Source: UBA5336 sp038522375
Lineage (GTDB): Bacteria > Pseudomonadota > Alphaproteobacteria > Caulobacterales > Hyphomonadaceae
Length of the DNA stretch: 53,225 nucleotides
Assembly (NCBI GenBank): GCA_038522375.1
Contig: JBCBKE010000007.1
Coordinates: 1 to 53,225, forward strand
Direction of reading: 5' to 3'
This document shows positions 34,251 to 42,663 of the stretch, piece by piece (positions within the stretch are counted from its first letter, which is position 1; each line of letters starts with the position of its first letter). Position numbers and translations under genes: made by a program. The notes under the pieces are model-generated. The model was not told the origin of the DNA. It made no database searches and saw only the letters and a program-made list of their open reading frames with translations.

Positions 34251-36602
34251 TCAGTACCGGAAGTCCACACCCACGGTGACAGTGCGGGGATCGCCATAGA
34301 AGGCGGTGAGGGTCCCCTCGAGCCCGAGGGTCGGAGTGAACGTGCCATCAGCGTTCACGGCCACGAAGTTGTAGCCCGCGACGATGTACTCTTCGTCAGT
34401 CAGGTTCTTGCCGTTGACGAACACGCCCCAGTTGGTGCTTTCCGCTTCCCAGCGCAGTGTGAGGTCAATCAGCGTGAACGCGTCCTGGTCGAGGAAGGGG
34501 TTGGGCGCTTCGAACTGGCTGGACTCGCCGCGATAGGAGATCAGTGTACTGGCCAGCAAGCGGCCCTGATTGTTCACGACGGTGAGGGGGGTGTCGTAGG
34601 CGAACTGGGCCGACGCCGTCCAATCGGGCGTGTTCTGGATCACCCGCTCGTCTGCAACATCATTGCCGAAGGCATCGATGAACTCATCATATTCGGCGTC
34701 GAGATAGCCGACAGACCAGTTGAGGTTGAAGAGGTCGCTGGAATTGAAGATCTCTTCGGCAACGACGGCCTGGCCCTCGAATTCAACGCCCCAGATCGTT
34801 GCCGCACCGGCATTGGTTGTTACACCCGTAAACGTATCGTTTGTGCCGTCGCCATCGGTATCGACCCCAACGGATCCCGGTACCTGCACGTCCTGATAAT
34901 CGGAGTAGAAAGCAGCAAGCGCGTAGTTAAGCCGTCCGTCGAGCTGGCTTGCCTTGTAGCCGACCTCGAAACTGTCGACCTGCTCAGGGTCGAACTGCAT
35001 GAAGTCGAAGATCTCGTCTTCGCTGACTGTGCCATCGCCATCAAAATCGGGCGCAGCCGTGGTTTGCCCCCGCGGATCGAAGGATCCGCCCTTGAAGCCC
35101 TGGGAGTAGGTGAAGTAGGCGTTGCTGCTGTCGGTCAGGGCATAGGCCAGCGAAGCCCGGGGGCTGAAATCGTCGAAATCAGCTGTGCCGTTGAAGTCGG
35201 ACGTCGTGGCAATGAGCGTCGGGTTTCCGCCGAAGAAGTCCGAGAAACCACCAATGAAGGTCTGGCGAAGCACCCGCGATGTGCGCTGGTCTTCCGTGTA
35301 GCGGCCGCCCAAGGCAACCGAGAACCTGTCAGTGATTTCATAGGTGAAGTCACCGAAGATGGACCAGGTTTCGGTGCCGACTTCTCCGAATGTCTGGGCG
35401 TTGAGGCCCGGCAAACCAATCAGGTCGCCAGTATTTGCCAGGACCACGTCGAACACAGTCGATGCGTTGGCGTCCAGGTAGTAGATGCCGACCAGGCCGT
35501 TGAGCCGGTCGCCTGAATAAAGAACCTGAAATTCTTCCGAGAATTGGTCGTTCTCGTAGATGGCAGGCACGTCCAGGTCTGCGGATGGCAGGGAGTCGAA
35601 ATCGATCGGGGTCGTCGACTCATCCTCGCGATACGCAAGAATATTCTTCAGCGTGATCGTGTCATTCAGGCGCCACTCGCCGGTCAATGACACACCATAG
35701 GCTTCTGCGTCCTGATCGACGACATTGAGGCCGGCGCGGGTATCGAAGACGTCGTTGAGGACCGGTGCGCCGCTGAACTGGCCGGGGATCAACCTGTGGC
35801 CCTGGCGCGGTGCCGATGTGTCCTCCGTATAGTCGCCAGCGAGCCGGAGCTGGAAATCGCTGGTCACGTCCCATTCCGCCGACACGCGACCTGCGGTGAT
35901 GTCCTTGTCATAGTTATCGACACCGGGCTGGACGAGGTTATCCCCGAACCCATCCCGTGTCAGAATGGCGAACGAGCCGCCTACCCGGAAGGTTTCGGCA
36001 AGGGGCACGCTCGCCGTAAGGACGAGGTCCTGCTGATTGAAGCTTCCCAGCGCGACGCGGCCCGAAATGGTGGGCTCGTCCGAAAGACCGCGGGTGACAT
36101 ACTTGACCGCACCGCCGATCGTATTGCGTCCATAAAGCGTCCCCTGGGGACCCCGGAGCACCTCGATCCGTTCCACATCAAACACGTCCAGAACGGCGCT
36201 TTGGGGGCGGTTGAGGTAAACATCGTCCACATAGATCCCGACACCGGCTTCAAACCCGGCAACCGGGTCCTGTTGGCCAACGCCGCGAATGAAGGCGGAA
36301 AGGGTCGTGTTGGTCCCGCGCGAGACTTCGAGCGTCACGTTTGGAGACACTTTTCCGACTTCCGTGATGTCATCGATCCCGAGGTCCGCCAGCAGGTCGC
36401 CATCGAAGGCTGATACCGAAAGGGGCACATCGATCAGGCTTTCCTCGCGGCGCTGTGCGGTCACCACAACGGGCCCGAAACGGCGCGCCTCATCGGCCTC
36501 GGCCTCACCGGACTCCTGGGCGGAGACGCTGCCGTAGCCGGCGGTGAGGGCCACCGCTGACAGCAGGCAGAACTGTATGGATTTCGTGGGTTTGCTCATC
36601 AT
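34251..36602 (-). CDS. TonB-dependent outer-membrane receptor
   Basis: 783 residues (ATG ATG start, GGAGGG site). A signal peptide ends near GYGSVSAQE. The TonB box is FGPVVVTAQRREES, the plug has VPLSVSAFDGDLL and IEVLRGPQGTLYGRNTIGGA, and the barrel ends in VTVGVDFRY with a C-terminal aromatic. Two Asp-rich calcium-like loops, DFDGDGTVSEDEI and DTDGDGTNDTFTG, lie in extracellular loops near the middle of the barrel. It would import a substrate larger than porins allow, with energy from TonB/ExbBD. An AraC gene precedes it. Confidence 0.94.
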   Translation of the reverse strand: MMSKPTKSIQFCLLSAVALTAGYGSVSAQESGEAEADEARRFGPVVVTAQRREESLIDVPLSVSAFDGDLLADLGIDDITEVGKVSPNVTLEVSRGTNTTLSAFIRGVGQQDPVAGFEAGVGIYVDDVYLNRPQSAVLDVFDVERIEVLRGPQGTLYGRNTIGGAVKYVTRGLSDEPTISGRVALGSFNQQDLVLTASVPLAETFRVGGSFAILTRDGFGDNLVQPGVDNYDKDITAGRVSAEWDVTSDFQLRLAGDYTEDTSAPRQGHRLIPGQFSGAPVLNDVFDTRAGLNVVDQDAEAYGVSLTGEWRLNDTITLKNILAYREDESTTPIDFDSLPSADLDVPAIYENDQFSEEFQVLYSGDRLNGLVGIYYLDANASTVFDVVLANTGDLIGLPGLNAQTFGEVGTETWSIFGDFTYEITDRFSVALGGRYTEDQRTSRVLRQTFIGGFSDFFGGNPTLIATTSDFNGTADFDDFSPRASLAYALTDSSNAYFTYSQGFKGGSFDPRGQTTAAPDFDGDGTVSEDEIFDFMQFDPEQVDSFEVGYKASQLDGRLNYALAAFYSDYQDVQVPGSVGVDTDGDGTNDTFTGVTTNAGAATIWGVEFEGQAVVAEEIFNSSDLFNLNWSVGYLDAEYDEFIDAFGNDVADERVIQNTPDWTASAQFAYDTPLTVVNNQGRLLASTLISYRGESSQFEAPNPFLDQDAFTLIDLTLRWEAESTNWGVFVNGKNLTDEEYIVAGYNFVAVNADGTFTPTLGLEGTLTAFYGDPRTVTVGVDFRY

Positions 36603-36658
36603 GACTTCCCTCCAACAGAAGTTGTTCTTGTTGGTTGCGAGGGTGTGTGAGGCGCTCA

Positions 36659-36696
36659 GGGTGAACAATGACAATCGCGGTCAGACCGGGTGAACA
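36659..36696 (-). promoter_or_regulatory. Direct repeats, candidate AraC site for the receptor gene
   Basis: The nine-base string GGGTGAACA occurs at 36659-36667 and 36688-36696 (plus-strand reading) in the 114 bases between the AraC gene and the receptor gene. Paired direct repeats of this kind are usual for AraC-type activators. The offset of 29 bases is not a whole number of helical turns, which weakens the case. Confidence 0.35.
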
Positions 36697-36716
36697 CTTT
36701 CGCTCAAATGGCCTCT

Positions 36717-37769
36717 TTAGGCATCGCCTGTGTCCTTTGCGCCACGCAGCGATTTCAGAAATACTGCCGGCGTGACACCCTTCCACTGCTTGAACGCCCG
36801 GTTGAAGGCCCGGATATCGGAGTAGGCCAGTGCTTCGGAGACTTGGCCGACCGATTGTCCCCGCTGAAGCATCGCTTCGGCCTGGCCCAGCCTTGATTGC
36901 TTCACCAGATCGCGGAATCGCAGGCCCGATTCTTCCAGCCGTCTCCGGTGGGTCGCCACGCTTATCCCCAGTTGACGTGCCACGTCCTCTTGCAGGGTGT
37001 AGCTATCGTCGATCAGCATTCTGGTTTGTTCAGCCAGACTTGGTGGCGCGCTCGGGAGTTCGCGAGCGAGATGCTCAATCACCCGGTTGTAAAACCCGGG
37101 GGTGCTCAGGTCGATCGCGCCATGGGTGGGAAACGTCCTGCAGGCCAGGTCATGGTCATACGCCAACTCATACGCAGCCCAGCCATGGTCGATCGGAACC
37201 GTCCAGAAATCGGTTTGCTGGCTACCTTCGGAATCGCGGCCCCGTTGCAGTCTGACCCGGCGCAGTGCCGTTTCCGCCAGCCCGCTCGACAGGCTGTCCA
37301 TGAGACTGTGGATCTTGATCAGCAGGCAATCGCCGATGAAGTGAATGAGCGGCGTGTCTCCCTCGAACGTGTAGGGAAACGCGCTGTCATTGATCACCAG
37401 GGAGATCCGGTGACCGCTCCGCCGTACGGAGTTGTAGGCATCGCCATGCATCATGTTGAAGTGGTCAGCCAAGCGCTCCATCGCCCCCACAAGCGTGTCG
37501 GCCTGTTGCAGTTGTGAGACAACGAAATGGCCGGTTCTGAAGGTCAGCTTCCGCTGGGAGAAGTGAGCCGTGAGGTCATCGGCCGCCAGGGCGATGTCAC
37601 GTTGAATCCGGAAATAGTCGACAATCGACAACGCCATGTCATCGCGAATGGCGCCCATATCGCAGCCGAACCCCCGCTTCGCGAGGACGGCTCCCACATC
37701 AATTCCGTCATCGGCCAAGGCGGTGAGGATCGGTCGAAGCTGCTGGAAACTCAGCGCCGCGTGTCTCAT
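36717..37769 (-). CDS. AraC family transcriptional regulator
   Basis: 350 residues from ATG 37769; ATG 37868 would add 33, and neither has a strong site. An N-terminal ligand-binding part of the OruR / AraC_binding_4 kind (DYFRIQRDIALAADDLTAHF, MMHGDAYNSVRRSGHRISLV) is followed by the two-HTH AraC domain at the end: DDSYTLQEDVARQLGISVAT, then QVSEALAYSDIRAFNRAFKQ and WKGVTPAVF. It sits directly upstream of and in line with the TonB receptor gene and so is the likely local activator. Confidence 0.9.
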   Translation of the reverse strand: MRHAALSFQQLRPILTALADDGIDVGAVLAKRGFGCDMGAIRDDMALSIVDYFRIQRDIALAADDLTAHFSQRKLTFRTGHFVVSQLQQADTLVGAMERLADHFNMMHGDAYNSVRRSGHRISLVINDSAFPYTFEGDTPLIHFIGDCLLIKIHSLMDSLSSGLAETALRRVRLQRGRDSEGSQQTDFWTVPIDHGWAAYELAYDHDLACRTFPTHGAIDLSTPGFYNRVIEHLARELPSAPPSLAEQTRMLIDDSYTLQEDVARQLGISVATHRRRLEESGLRFRDLVKQSRLGQAEAMLQRGQSVGQVSEALAYSDIRAFNRAFKQWKGVTPAVFLKSLRGAKDTGDA

Positions 37770-37936
37770 CGCACGTTCTTGGCTGAAAAAAGCGCAATTC
37801 TCTACCCAGACTTTGGCAGAATGCGGCGGAGCAATCTCCAGCGAGGGGAGGCGCGTCGCATTGGCCATGCGTCGGTCGATAGCGTTGCGCCGCGGCTATT
37901 CGGTGACATGGTCGCCGGGCTGTTCCGGATTGGCGG

Positions 37937-38722
37937 TCAGACCAGTGAAGCGGAGTGAGCCCCATCCACTGGAAGAACAACCCCGTTTACGAATGAACCG
38001 GCGTCAGAGGCCAGCAGAATGGCCGGTCCGACCAGTTCGGGGATTTCGCCCGCCCGTTTTGCAGGTGTCCGGTTCATGTACGCTGCGCCGGCCTCCGATG
38101 TCAGAAAAGCCTCGTTGATCTCGGTGACAAACCAGCCTGGGGCAATCGCATTGACTCTGATCCTGTGCCTGCCCAGATCCAGTGCCATGGCGCGGGTCAG
38201 CTGAACGACCGCTCCCTTGGATGCGCAGTAGGCCGCATTTCGCGTCTTGCCGCCGAGCCCGAGAACCGACGCGATGTTGATAATGCTCCCCGGCCGCTCG
38301 GCAGCCACAAGCCGGCGGGCGGCCTCCTGGGCGACGTTCCATACGCCTTTGACATTCGCATCGAGGACAAAATCTAGAGTGCCGGGTTCTGCGTCGAGGA
38401 ACGCGTTGCCGTCTCCGACCCCTGCATTGTTGATGACGACATCGATCAAGCCCGTGCGGTCCTGAGCCTCCTCAAAGGCTGCGCTGACCGATCCGGGATC
38501 CGTGACATCCATGCGGACGGCAACAGCGTCTCCGCCGGCGTCTTCGATCTCGCGGACAAGGTCTTCGAGCCGTTCGAGGCGCCGGGCTGCTGCAACCACC
38601 GACGCGCCTGCAGCGGCCAGCCCCCGCCCCAGCCCCCGCCCGATGCCGCTGGAGGCGCCGGTGACGATGGCGGTCTTGCCGGCCAGGGAGAATTGCGCGT
38701 CCGAACTGAAATAGTCGCCCAT
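37937..38722 (-). CDS. Short-chain dehydrogenase/reductase (SDR)
   Basis: 261 residues, classical SDR. The cofactor loop is TGASSGIG (residues 21-28), NNAG lies near residue 98, and the catalytic S152, Y165 and K169 lie in NIASVLGLGGK and AAYCASKGAV. Arg residues after strand 2 (AAARRLERLE) point to NADP. It would oxidise an alcohol or reduce a ketone in the pathway. It starts 21 bases after the stop of the lectin lipoprotein gene and is the last gene of the long unit that begins at 52519. Confidence 0.93.
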   Translation of the reverse strand: MGDYFSSDAQFSLAGKTAIVTGASSGIGRGLGRGLAAAGASVVAAARRLERLEDLVREIEDAGGDAVAVRMDVTDPGSVSAAFEEAQDRTGLIDVVINNAGVGDGNAFLDAEPGTLDFVLDANVKGVWNVAQEAARRLVAAERPGSIINIASVLGLGGKTRNAAYCASKGAVVQLTRAMALDLGRHRIRVNAIAPGWFVTEINEAFLTSEAGAAYMNRTPAKRAGEIPELVGPAILLASDAGSFVNGVVLPVDGAHSASLV

Positions 38723-38743
38723 GGATGTCGTCCTTTCGAAGCC

Positions 38744-39397
38744 TTATTGGATCGCAGTCCAGCGCGACATGGCAGGATCGCCCTCCCCGCATGCACGCAT
38801 TTCAAGTCGCCTCATCAAGTGCGTGAATTGCGGGTTTACCGAGCGACCGCGTCCACGAGCATCCTGGTCTTCACCGACCGGCTCGCGGAAGCCAGGACCT
38901 GTCCGCTCCACGTGGATGCAGAGATCGGTCGATGACAGCCGGAGTTCGCCGGCAGTCGTATAGGTGAAGGCCTGCCGATCACCCGCCTCGCAGTCGCGGA
39001 GATTGAGCGCCGACATCGGCTCGGCCGCATCGGCGGTGAAGCAGAGGTCGTAATCGTCCATGGTCCATCGGATAAGGCCTTGCCCTGCCAAATTGAACTG
39101 GAACACTTGGTCGGCCCACGGATCGGCGTGGCAGGTATGAGCGACCAGCGGGAACTGGAGCATGACGTTGCTGGGTGGGCCGGGGACATCCAGGCAATAG
39201 CCGTCGGGTTCGTCGAGGAACCGCGTCAGCCGGATTCTGCCCGTATAGCCCTCCGCCGATGACAGGGACGACTGGGCAGGCTGGGCCTCGACGACAGCTT
39301 CCGTAGCGCAACCGGCCAACGTCGTGCTTGTCCCAACCGCCAGAGCAAGGAGCGCAACACTCAGTCCTGATCGAGACGTCTTGTTGAAGTGAGCCAT
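38744..39397 (-). CDS. Lipoprotein with a ricin-type beta-trefoil domain
   Basis: 217 residues. The lipid Cys is C30 in STTLAGC. The rest forms three repeats, each with a Cys pair and a Q-x-F/W-like end: C68/C89 (GYCLDV to HTCHA), C119/C136 (DLCFTA to RDCEAG) and C160/C203 (DLCIHV to RACGEG). DQVFQF, RQAFTY and MSRWTA are the trefoil core. This is the ricin B pattern, suggesting sugar binding at the cell surface or in the periplasm. It lies 17 bases after the PQQ dehydrogenase stop in the same unit; a lectin there is unusual. Confidence 0.72.
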   Translation of the reverse strand: MAHFNKTSRSGLSVALLALAVGTSTTLAGCATEAVVEAQPAQSSLSSAEGYTGRIRLTRFLDEPDGYCLDVPGPPSNVMLQFPLVAHTCHADPWADQVFQFNLAGQGLIRWTMDDYDLCFTADAAEPMSALNLRDCEAGDRQAFTYTTAGELRLSSTDLCIHVERTGPGFREPVGEDQDARGRGRSVNPQFTHLMRRLEMRACGEGDPAMSRWTAIQ

Positions 39398-39414
39398 AAG
39401 CTTTGTCCTATCTG

Positions 39415-41256
39415 CTAATTGTTCTGACCAGCGGTTGGCAGTTTGAACACGTAAAGCGTGTTGCCGCCCTGACGGGTGCTTCTGTCCTGGCTCATGAACG
39501 TCCAGGCATTAATCGCACCGCCACCACCGCCGACGGCAACGGCGACATACTGGACACCATCAACGGCATAGCTGATGGGGAAGCCTGTTACAGGGCCACC
39601 GAGAATTTTCTCCCAGAGGACCTCGCCGGTCGCCTGGTCATAGGCCCGGAAACGGCGTTGGGAGTCGCCCGCAAAGAGAATGTCTCCGCCGGTGGCGAGG
39701 ACGGACATGACGCCATGTTCAGCTTCATTGACCCAGAGGGTCTCACCGGTTTCGACGTGGATGGCCTCTAGTCGACCGACCTTGGCAGTATTGGGCGCAA
39801 GGGCCAGTTCCGGATTCAGTTTATAACGAGGGTCGGTCTCCCCCGCAGACACATTCATGCAGAGCGTCATCATTGGCATGAACATGACCCGGCGTTCGGG
39901 ACTGTAGGCGCCGGCCGGCCAGTCGCGACCACCTGCTAGGGATGGGCAAACATAGTCCGGTTCACCGTCAATTTCGGTGGCCACAAGATCTTCATTGATC
40001 GTGACGATACCCGTGCCCGTATCGATATCTTCGACAACGTTCTGGAAAATCGTCTCCTTCGCCCAGTAGAACGCGCCCGTCCTGCGGTCCATCGTCCAGA
40101 CAATGCCGGTCTTTCCCGGTATCCCGGTCAACAGCTTCTGGTCACCTTCGGGAAGCTCGGCGCTCTGGCGCCATTTCACGTCCTCATCCGGGCGCACCGC
40201 GGCATCCACCAGGATGCGCTCATAGACATGGTCGATATCCCAATTGTCCCGCGGCAGGTGCTGGACATACCATTTGATAGCGCCGGTAGCCGGATCGATC
40301 GCCAGGGTCGAATTCGTGAACAGCATGTCGGCCGCCAAGCCTCCGCGCATGACTTCCGGCGAAGGCGTTGGTCCTGACGTGCCCCAATAGAGGGTGTCGA
40401 GTTCGGCATCGTAGGAGCCCACCATCCAGACGCTACCATGGACACGGTCTTCATAGGGAAGCCCCGCCCAGCTCTCGTCGCCAGGCTCTCCCGGTTTCGG
40501 GATGACTTCTGTCCGCCAAAGCTCTTCACCGGTGGCTGCATCATGGGCGGCGACGAAGCACCGGGCAGGCGCCCTGTATCCGCAGGTGCGGCCAGTGAAG
40601 ACCCGGCCATTCGCGATGATCGGGCCGGATGAATGGGTGATATCGGCCGGGTCGCCAACGCTAGTGTCCCAGACCGTCTCTCCCGTCTTTGCATCGAGGG
40701 CGATGATCCGGGCATCCGAGGCGGAGTGATAGATCTTGCCATCGAACATGGCGATGTTCCGGGTAATGCTGCCGGGGCCCCAGATCTCGGCGGTTCCTTC
40801 GTGGCGGTACTGCCAGATGAGATCACCCGTCGTCGCATCATGGGCGGTGATCACGTCACTTGGGTGCGCAAGGTAAAGCACCCCGTCATGCATGATGGGT
40901 GTGGTCTGGTTCGATCCGGGGTCCATCCCGACCGACCAGGCAAGTGCGAGATCTTCAACGGTTTCGCGACTGATCTGATCAAGGGCGCTATAGCCCCAAC
41001 TGCCATGGTTTCCGCGGAACATCAGCCAGGACTCTGGAGGCGGATCTTGCAGGACGGCATCGGTAACCGGGCCATTGCTCCTCGGTGAGGGGGCAAGCGC
41101 AGGGGTGTTCGAAACGATTTCCGGCGCGGGAGGGCTTGGGGTCGATACGGTTTCAGAAACCACCGTCGAGCAGCCCGCAAGGGCCACCAACGCACCGATG
41201 GTGGAGAACACCGCAACCGAAATACAGCTCCCTGAGTTTGTCGTTGATTCAGCCAT
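39415..41256 (-). CDS. PQQ-dependent dehydrogenase, membrane-anchored lipoprotein
   Basis: 613 residues from ATG 41256, whose first base is the last base of the VOC gene stop (TAATG). A lipobox (ALVALAGCS, C29) is followed by a linker and an eight-bladed propeller with tryptophan-docking repeats (AHDATTGDLIWQY, ALDAKTGETVWDT, AAHDAATGEELWR, IDPATGAIKWYV). The catalytic Asp is expected in RDNWDIDH (D340), with D342 two residues on. The usual metal-ligand Glu and the Asn of GNP are not evident (GRTCGYRAPARC and WGTSGPTPSP are at those places). No cytochrome c domain. It would oxidise an alcohol or aldehyde in the periplasm. Confidence 0.88.
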   Translation of the reverse strand: MAESTTNSGSCISVAVFSTIGALVALAGCSTVVSETVSTPSPPAPEIVSNTPALAPSPRSNGPVTDAVLQDPPPESWLMFRGNHGSWGYSALDQISRETVEDLALAWSVGMDPGSNQTTPIMHDGVLYLAHPSDVITAHDATTGDLIWQYRHEGTAEIWGPGSITRNIAMFDGKIYHSASDARIIALDAKTGETVWDTSVGDPADITHSSGPIIANGRVFTGRTCGYRAPARCFVAAHDAATGEELWRTEVIPKPGEPGDESWAGLPYEDRVHGSVWMVGSYDAELDTLYWGTSGPTPSPEVMRGGLAADMLFTNSTLAIDPATGAIKWYVQHLPRDNWDIDHVYERILVDAAVRPDEDVKWRQSAELPEGDQKLLTGIPGKTGIVWTMDRRTGAFYWAKETIFQNVVEDIDTGTGIVTINEDLVATEIDGEPDYVCPSLAGGRDWPAGAYSPERRVMFMPMMTLCMNVSAGETDPRYKLNPELALAPNTAKVGRLEAIHVETGETLWVNEAEHGVMSVLATGGDILFAGDSQRRFRAYDQATGEVLWEKILGGPVTGFPISYAVDGVQYVAVAVGGGGGAINAWTFMSQDRSTRQGGNTLYVFKLPTAGQNN

Positions 41257-42266
41257 TATAATCCCCTGTCGTCGCCAAAAGTGGCTGGCGGCAATGCCGG
41301 TCCCCATTGCGAAGGACCTCGCTCCGGTTCTTCTGCGTTTCCTAGTGTGCTGACGTCGACGATGTGTGGCGGTTCGGTGTTGTCGAAGACGTCGCCATCG
41401 GTCTGGTGCTCGTGGACGTGCATGAAGGGCGAGCGCCAATAGTCGAAGATCTGGCTGCCCAGATAATGCCGCCCGATGCCCCATTCGGGCTCATAGCCAT
41501 GCTTGGCCAGAACCTCATGCCCCATGAAGACATCATCGATATCCACCATTTCGAACGAGACGTGATTGAGCCCGGGAACGCCGCCAGACGCCTCGGCGCT
41601 CGCCAACAGGATTGTGTGATGGTCAGCCGGTTTAGCCCCGCGATCGAGGCGCGCGAAAACGCCGCCGATCGGCGTCGCTTGATCGGCCGGCGGCGGCTTG
41701 AAGATGTCTGTTGCGATAATGCCGAGATGGGCGTTGTACCACTTCAGCGCCCGCGGAATGTCGGTCGTGTTGATGGCATAGTGACCGTATCGCTTGATCC
41801 GTGGATAAGCGCCCTTACGGAACCTCTTGGCCTGATTGATGCGCTGGAAAGTCTCGCTTTCCAGCCCCCCAACGTTCATGCCCTGGGGCCTGAGATCGGT
41901 TTCAATGGCGCGGTCCTTTCGACCGAACACGACCTCCACGCCGATGCCGTCCGGGTCCTGTCCACGAACCCTGTATCCTCCGCCTGGGCCCGCGATTTCT
42001 TCAACATTGCCGAAATCTTCGGTCTTGCTGAGCGCTTCCAGGTCTCCATGGCACGTTGCCACATAAGCGCTTGCGAGAAACTTTGCTGGACCCAGTCTGG
42101 ACAGGTGAATGAAGGGCTGCGCACCTTCACCGCGCATATGGAGTTCTGTCTCGGTGCGCGCCACGCGGTGCAGACCGAAATGGACAAGGAACCGTTCCTG
42201 AACGTCGAGATCGGGAACTTGCAGGATCGGATAGGCGACATCGTCAGCCTTCATGATTGGTTCCAT
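41256..42266 (-). CDS. VOC-family extradiol dioxygenase-like protein (copy 1)
   Basis: 336 residues from ATG 42266 (GGGAGA site). Two VOC modules lie in tandem. The expected metal ligands are H162 (RYGHYAINTTDI), H235 (LNHVSFEMVD) and E286 (MHVHEHQTDGDVFD), as in type I extradiol ring-cleaving enzymes. IAGPGGGYRVRGQDPDG ends module one. It resembles the VOC protein at 51569 along its length, including a QWGP end motif. It would open a catechol- or hydroquinone-type ring using Fe(II) or Mn(II). It overlaps the PQQ gene by one base. Confidence 0.85.
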   Translation of the reverse strand: MEPIMKADDVAYPILQVPDLDVQERFLVHFGLHRVARTETELHMRGEGAQPFIHLSRLGPAKFLASAYVATCHGDLEALSKTEDFGNVEEIAGPGGGYRVRGQDPDGIGVEVVFGRKDRAIETDLRPQGMNVGGLESETFQRINQAKRFRKGAYPRIKRYGHYAINTTDIPRALKWYNAHLGIIATDIFKPPPADQATPIGGVFARLDRGAKPADHHTILLASAEASGGVPGLNHVSFEMVDIDDVFMGHEVLAKHGYEPEWGIGRHYLGSQIFDYWRSPFMHVHEHQTDGDVFDNTEPPHIVDVSTLGNAEEPERGPSQWGPALPPATFGDDRGL

Positions 42267-42294
42267 TGATATCTCCCTTCCTTCCACATGCGGA

Positions 42295-42663
42295 CTATTG
42301 TGCCCCATCCTCCGGCCACACCTCTTTCAGTACTCGGAACGCAGAAACCCCACTGGGCCAGCCAGCATAGTGGGCAACGTGCGTGATCATCGCCTCGATC
42401 TGCGATCGCGGAATGCCGAGGTTCTTCGCGCCAGTGAAATGGACCCGCTGTTCGGCCTCGCGGTTCATGGCAACAAGCGCCGTGCAGGTGATCATCGATC
42501 GCTGCTGGAGGGTGAGCCGCTCATCCTGCCAGACGCCGCCGAACAAATGCTCCAGCGTCATTTTCTGGAACTCCGGCGGCATGGCTGAATTCGGCGGGAT
42601 GCCACCAAACAGCCTCTCGGCGAGTGCCCGCCCCTTGGCGTGCGGATCGGATGGGTCAGCCAT
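42295..42663 (-). CDS. Carboxymuconolactone decarboxylase family protein
   Basis: 122 residues, an all-helical CMD fold: LFGGVWQDERLTLQQRSMIT, CTALVAMNREAEQRVHFTGA, then LGIPRSQIEAMITHVAHYAG and WPSGVSAFRVLKEVW. The pattern is that of the PcaC branch; the AhpD CxxC pair is missing, so a peroxidase role is unlikely. PcaC decarboxylates 4-carboxymuconolactone in the protocatechuate path; here the true substrate is unknown. The start overlaps the hydrolase gene stop by eight bases. Confidence 0.9.
   Translation of the reverse strand: MADPSDPHAKGRALAERLFGGIPPNSAMPPEFQKMTLEHLFGGVWQDERLTLQQRSMITCTALVAMNREAEQRVHFTGAKNLGIPRSQIEAMITHVAHYAGWPSGVSAFRVLKEVWPEDGAQ

Noticed and set aside
33284..34279. 331-codon plus-strand open frame
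   Set aside because: Antisense to the alpha/beta hydrolase gene that carries clear catalytic motifs.
41364..42269. 301-codon plus-strand open frame
   Set aside because: Antisense to VOC gene copy 1; no ribosome site or known motif.
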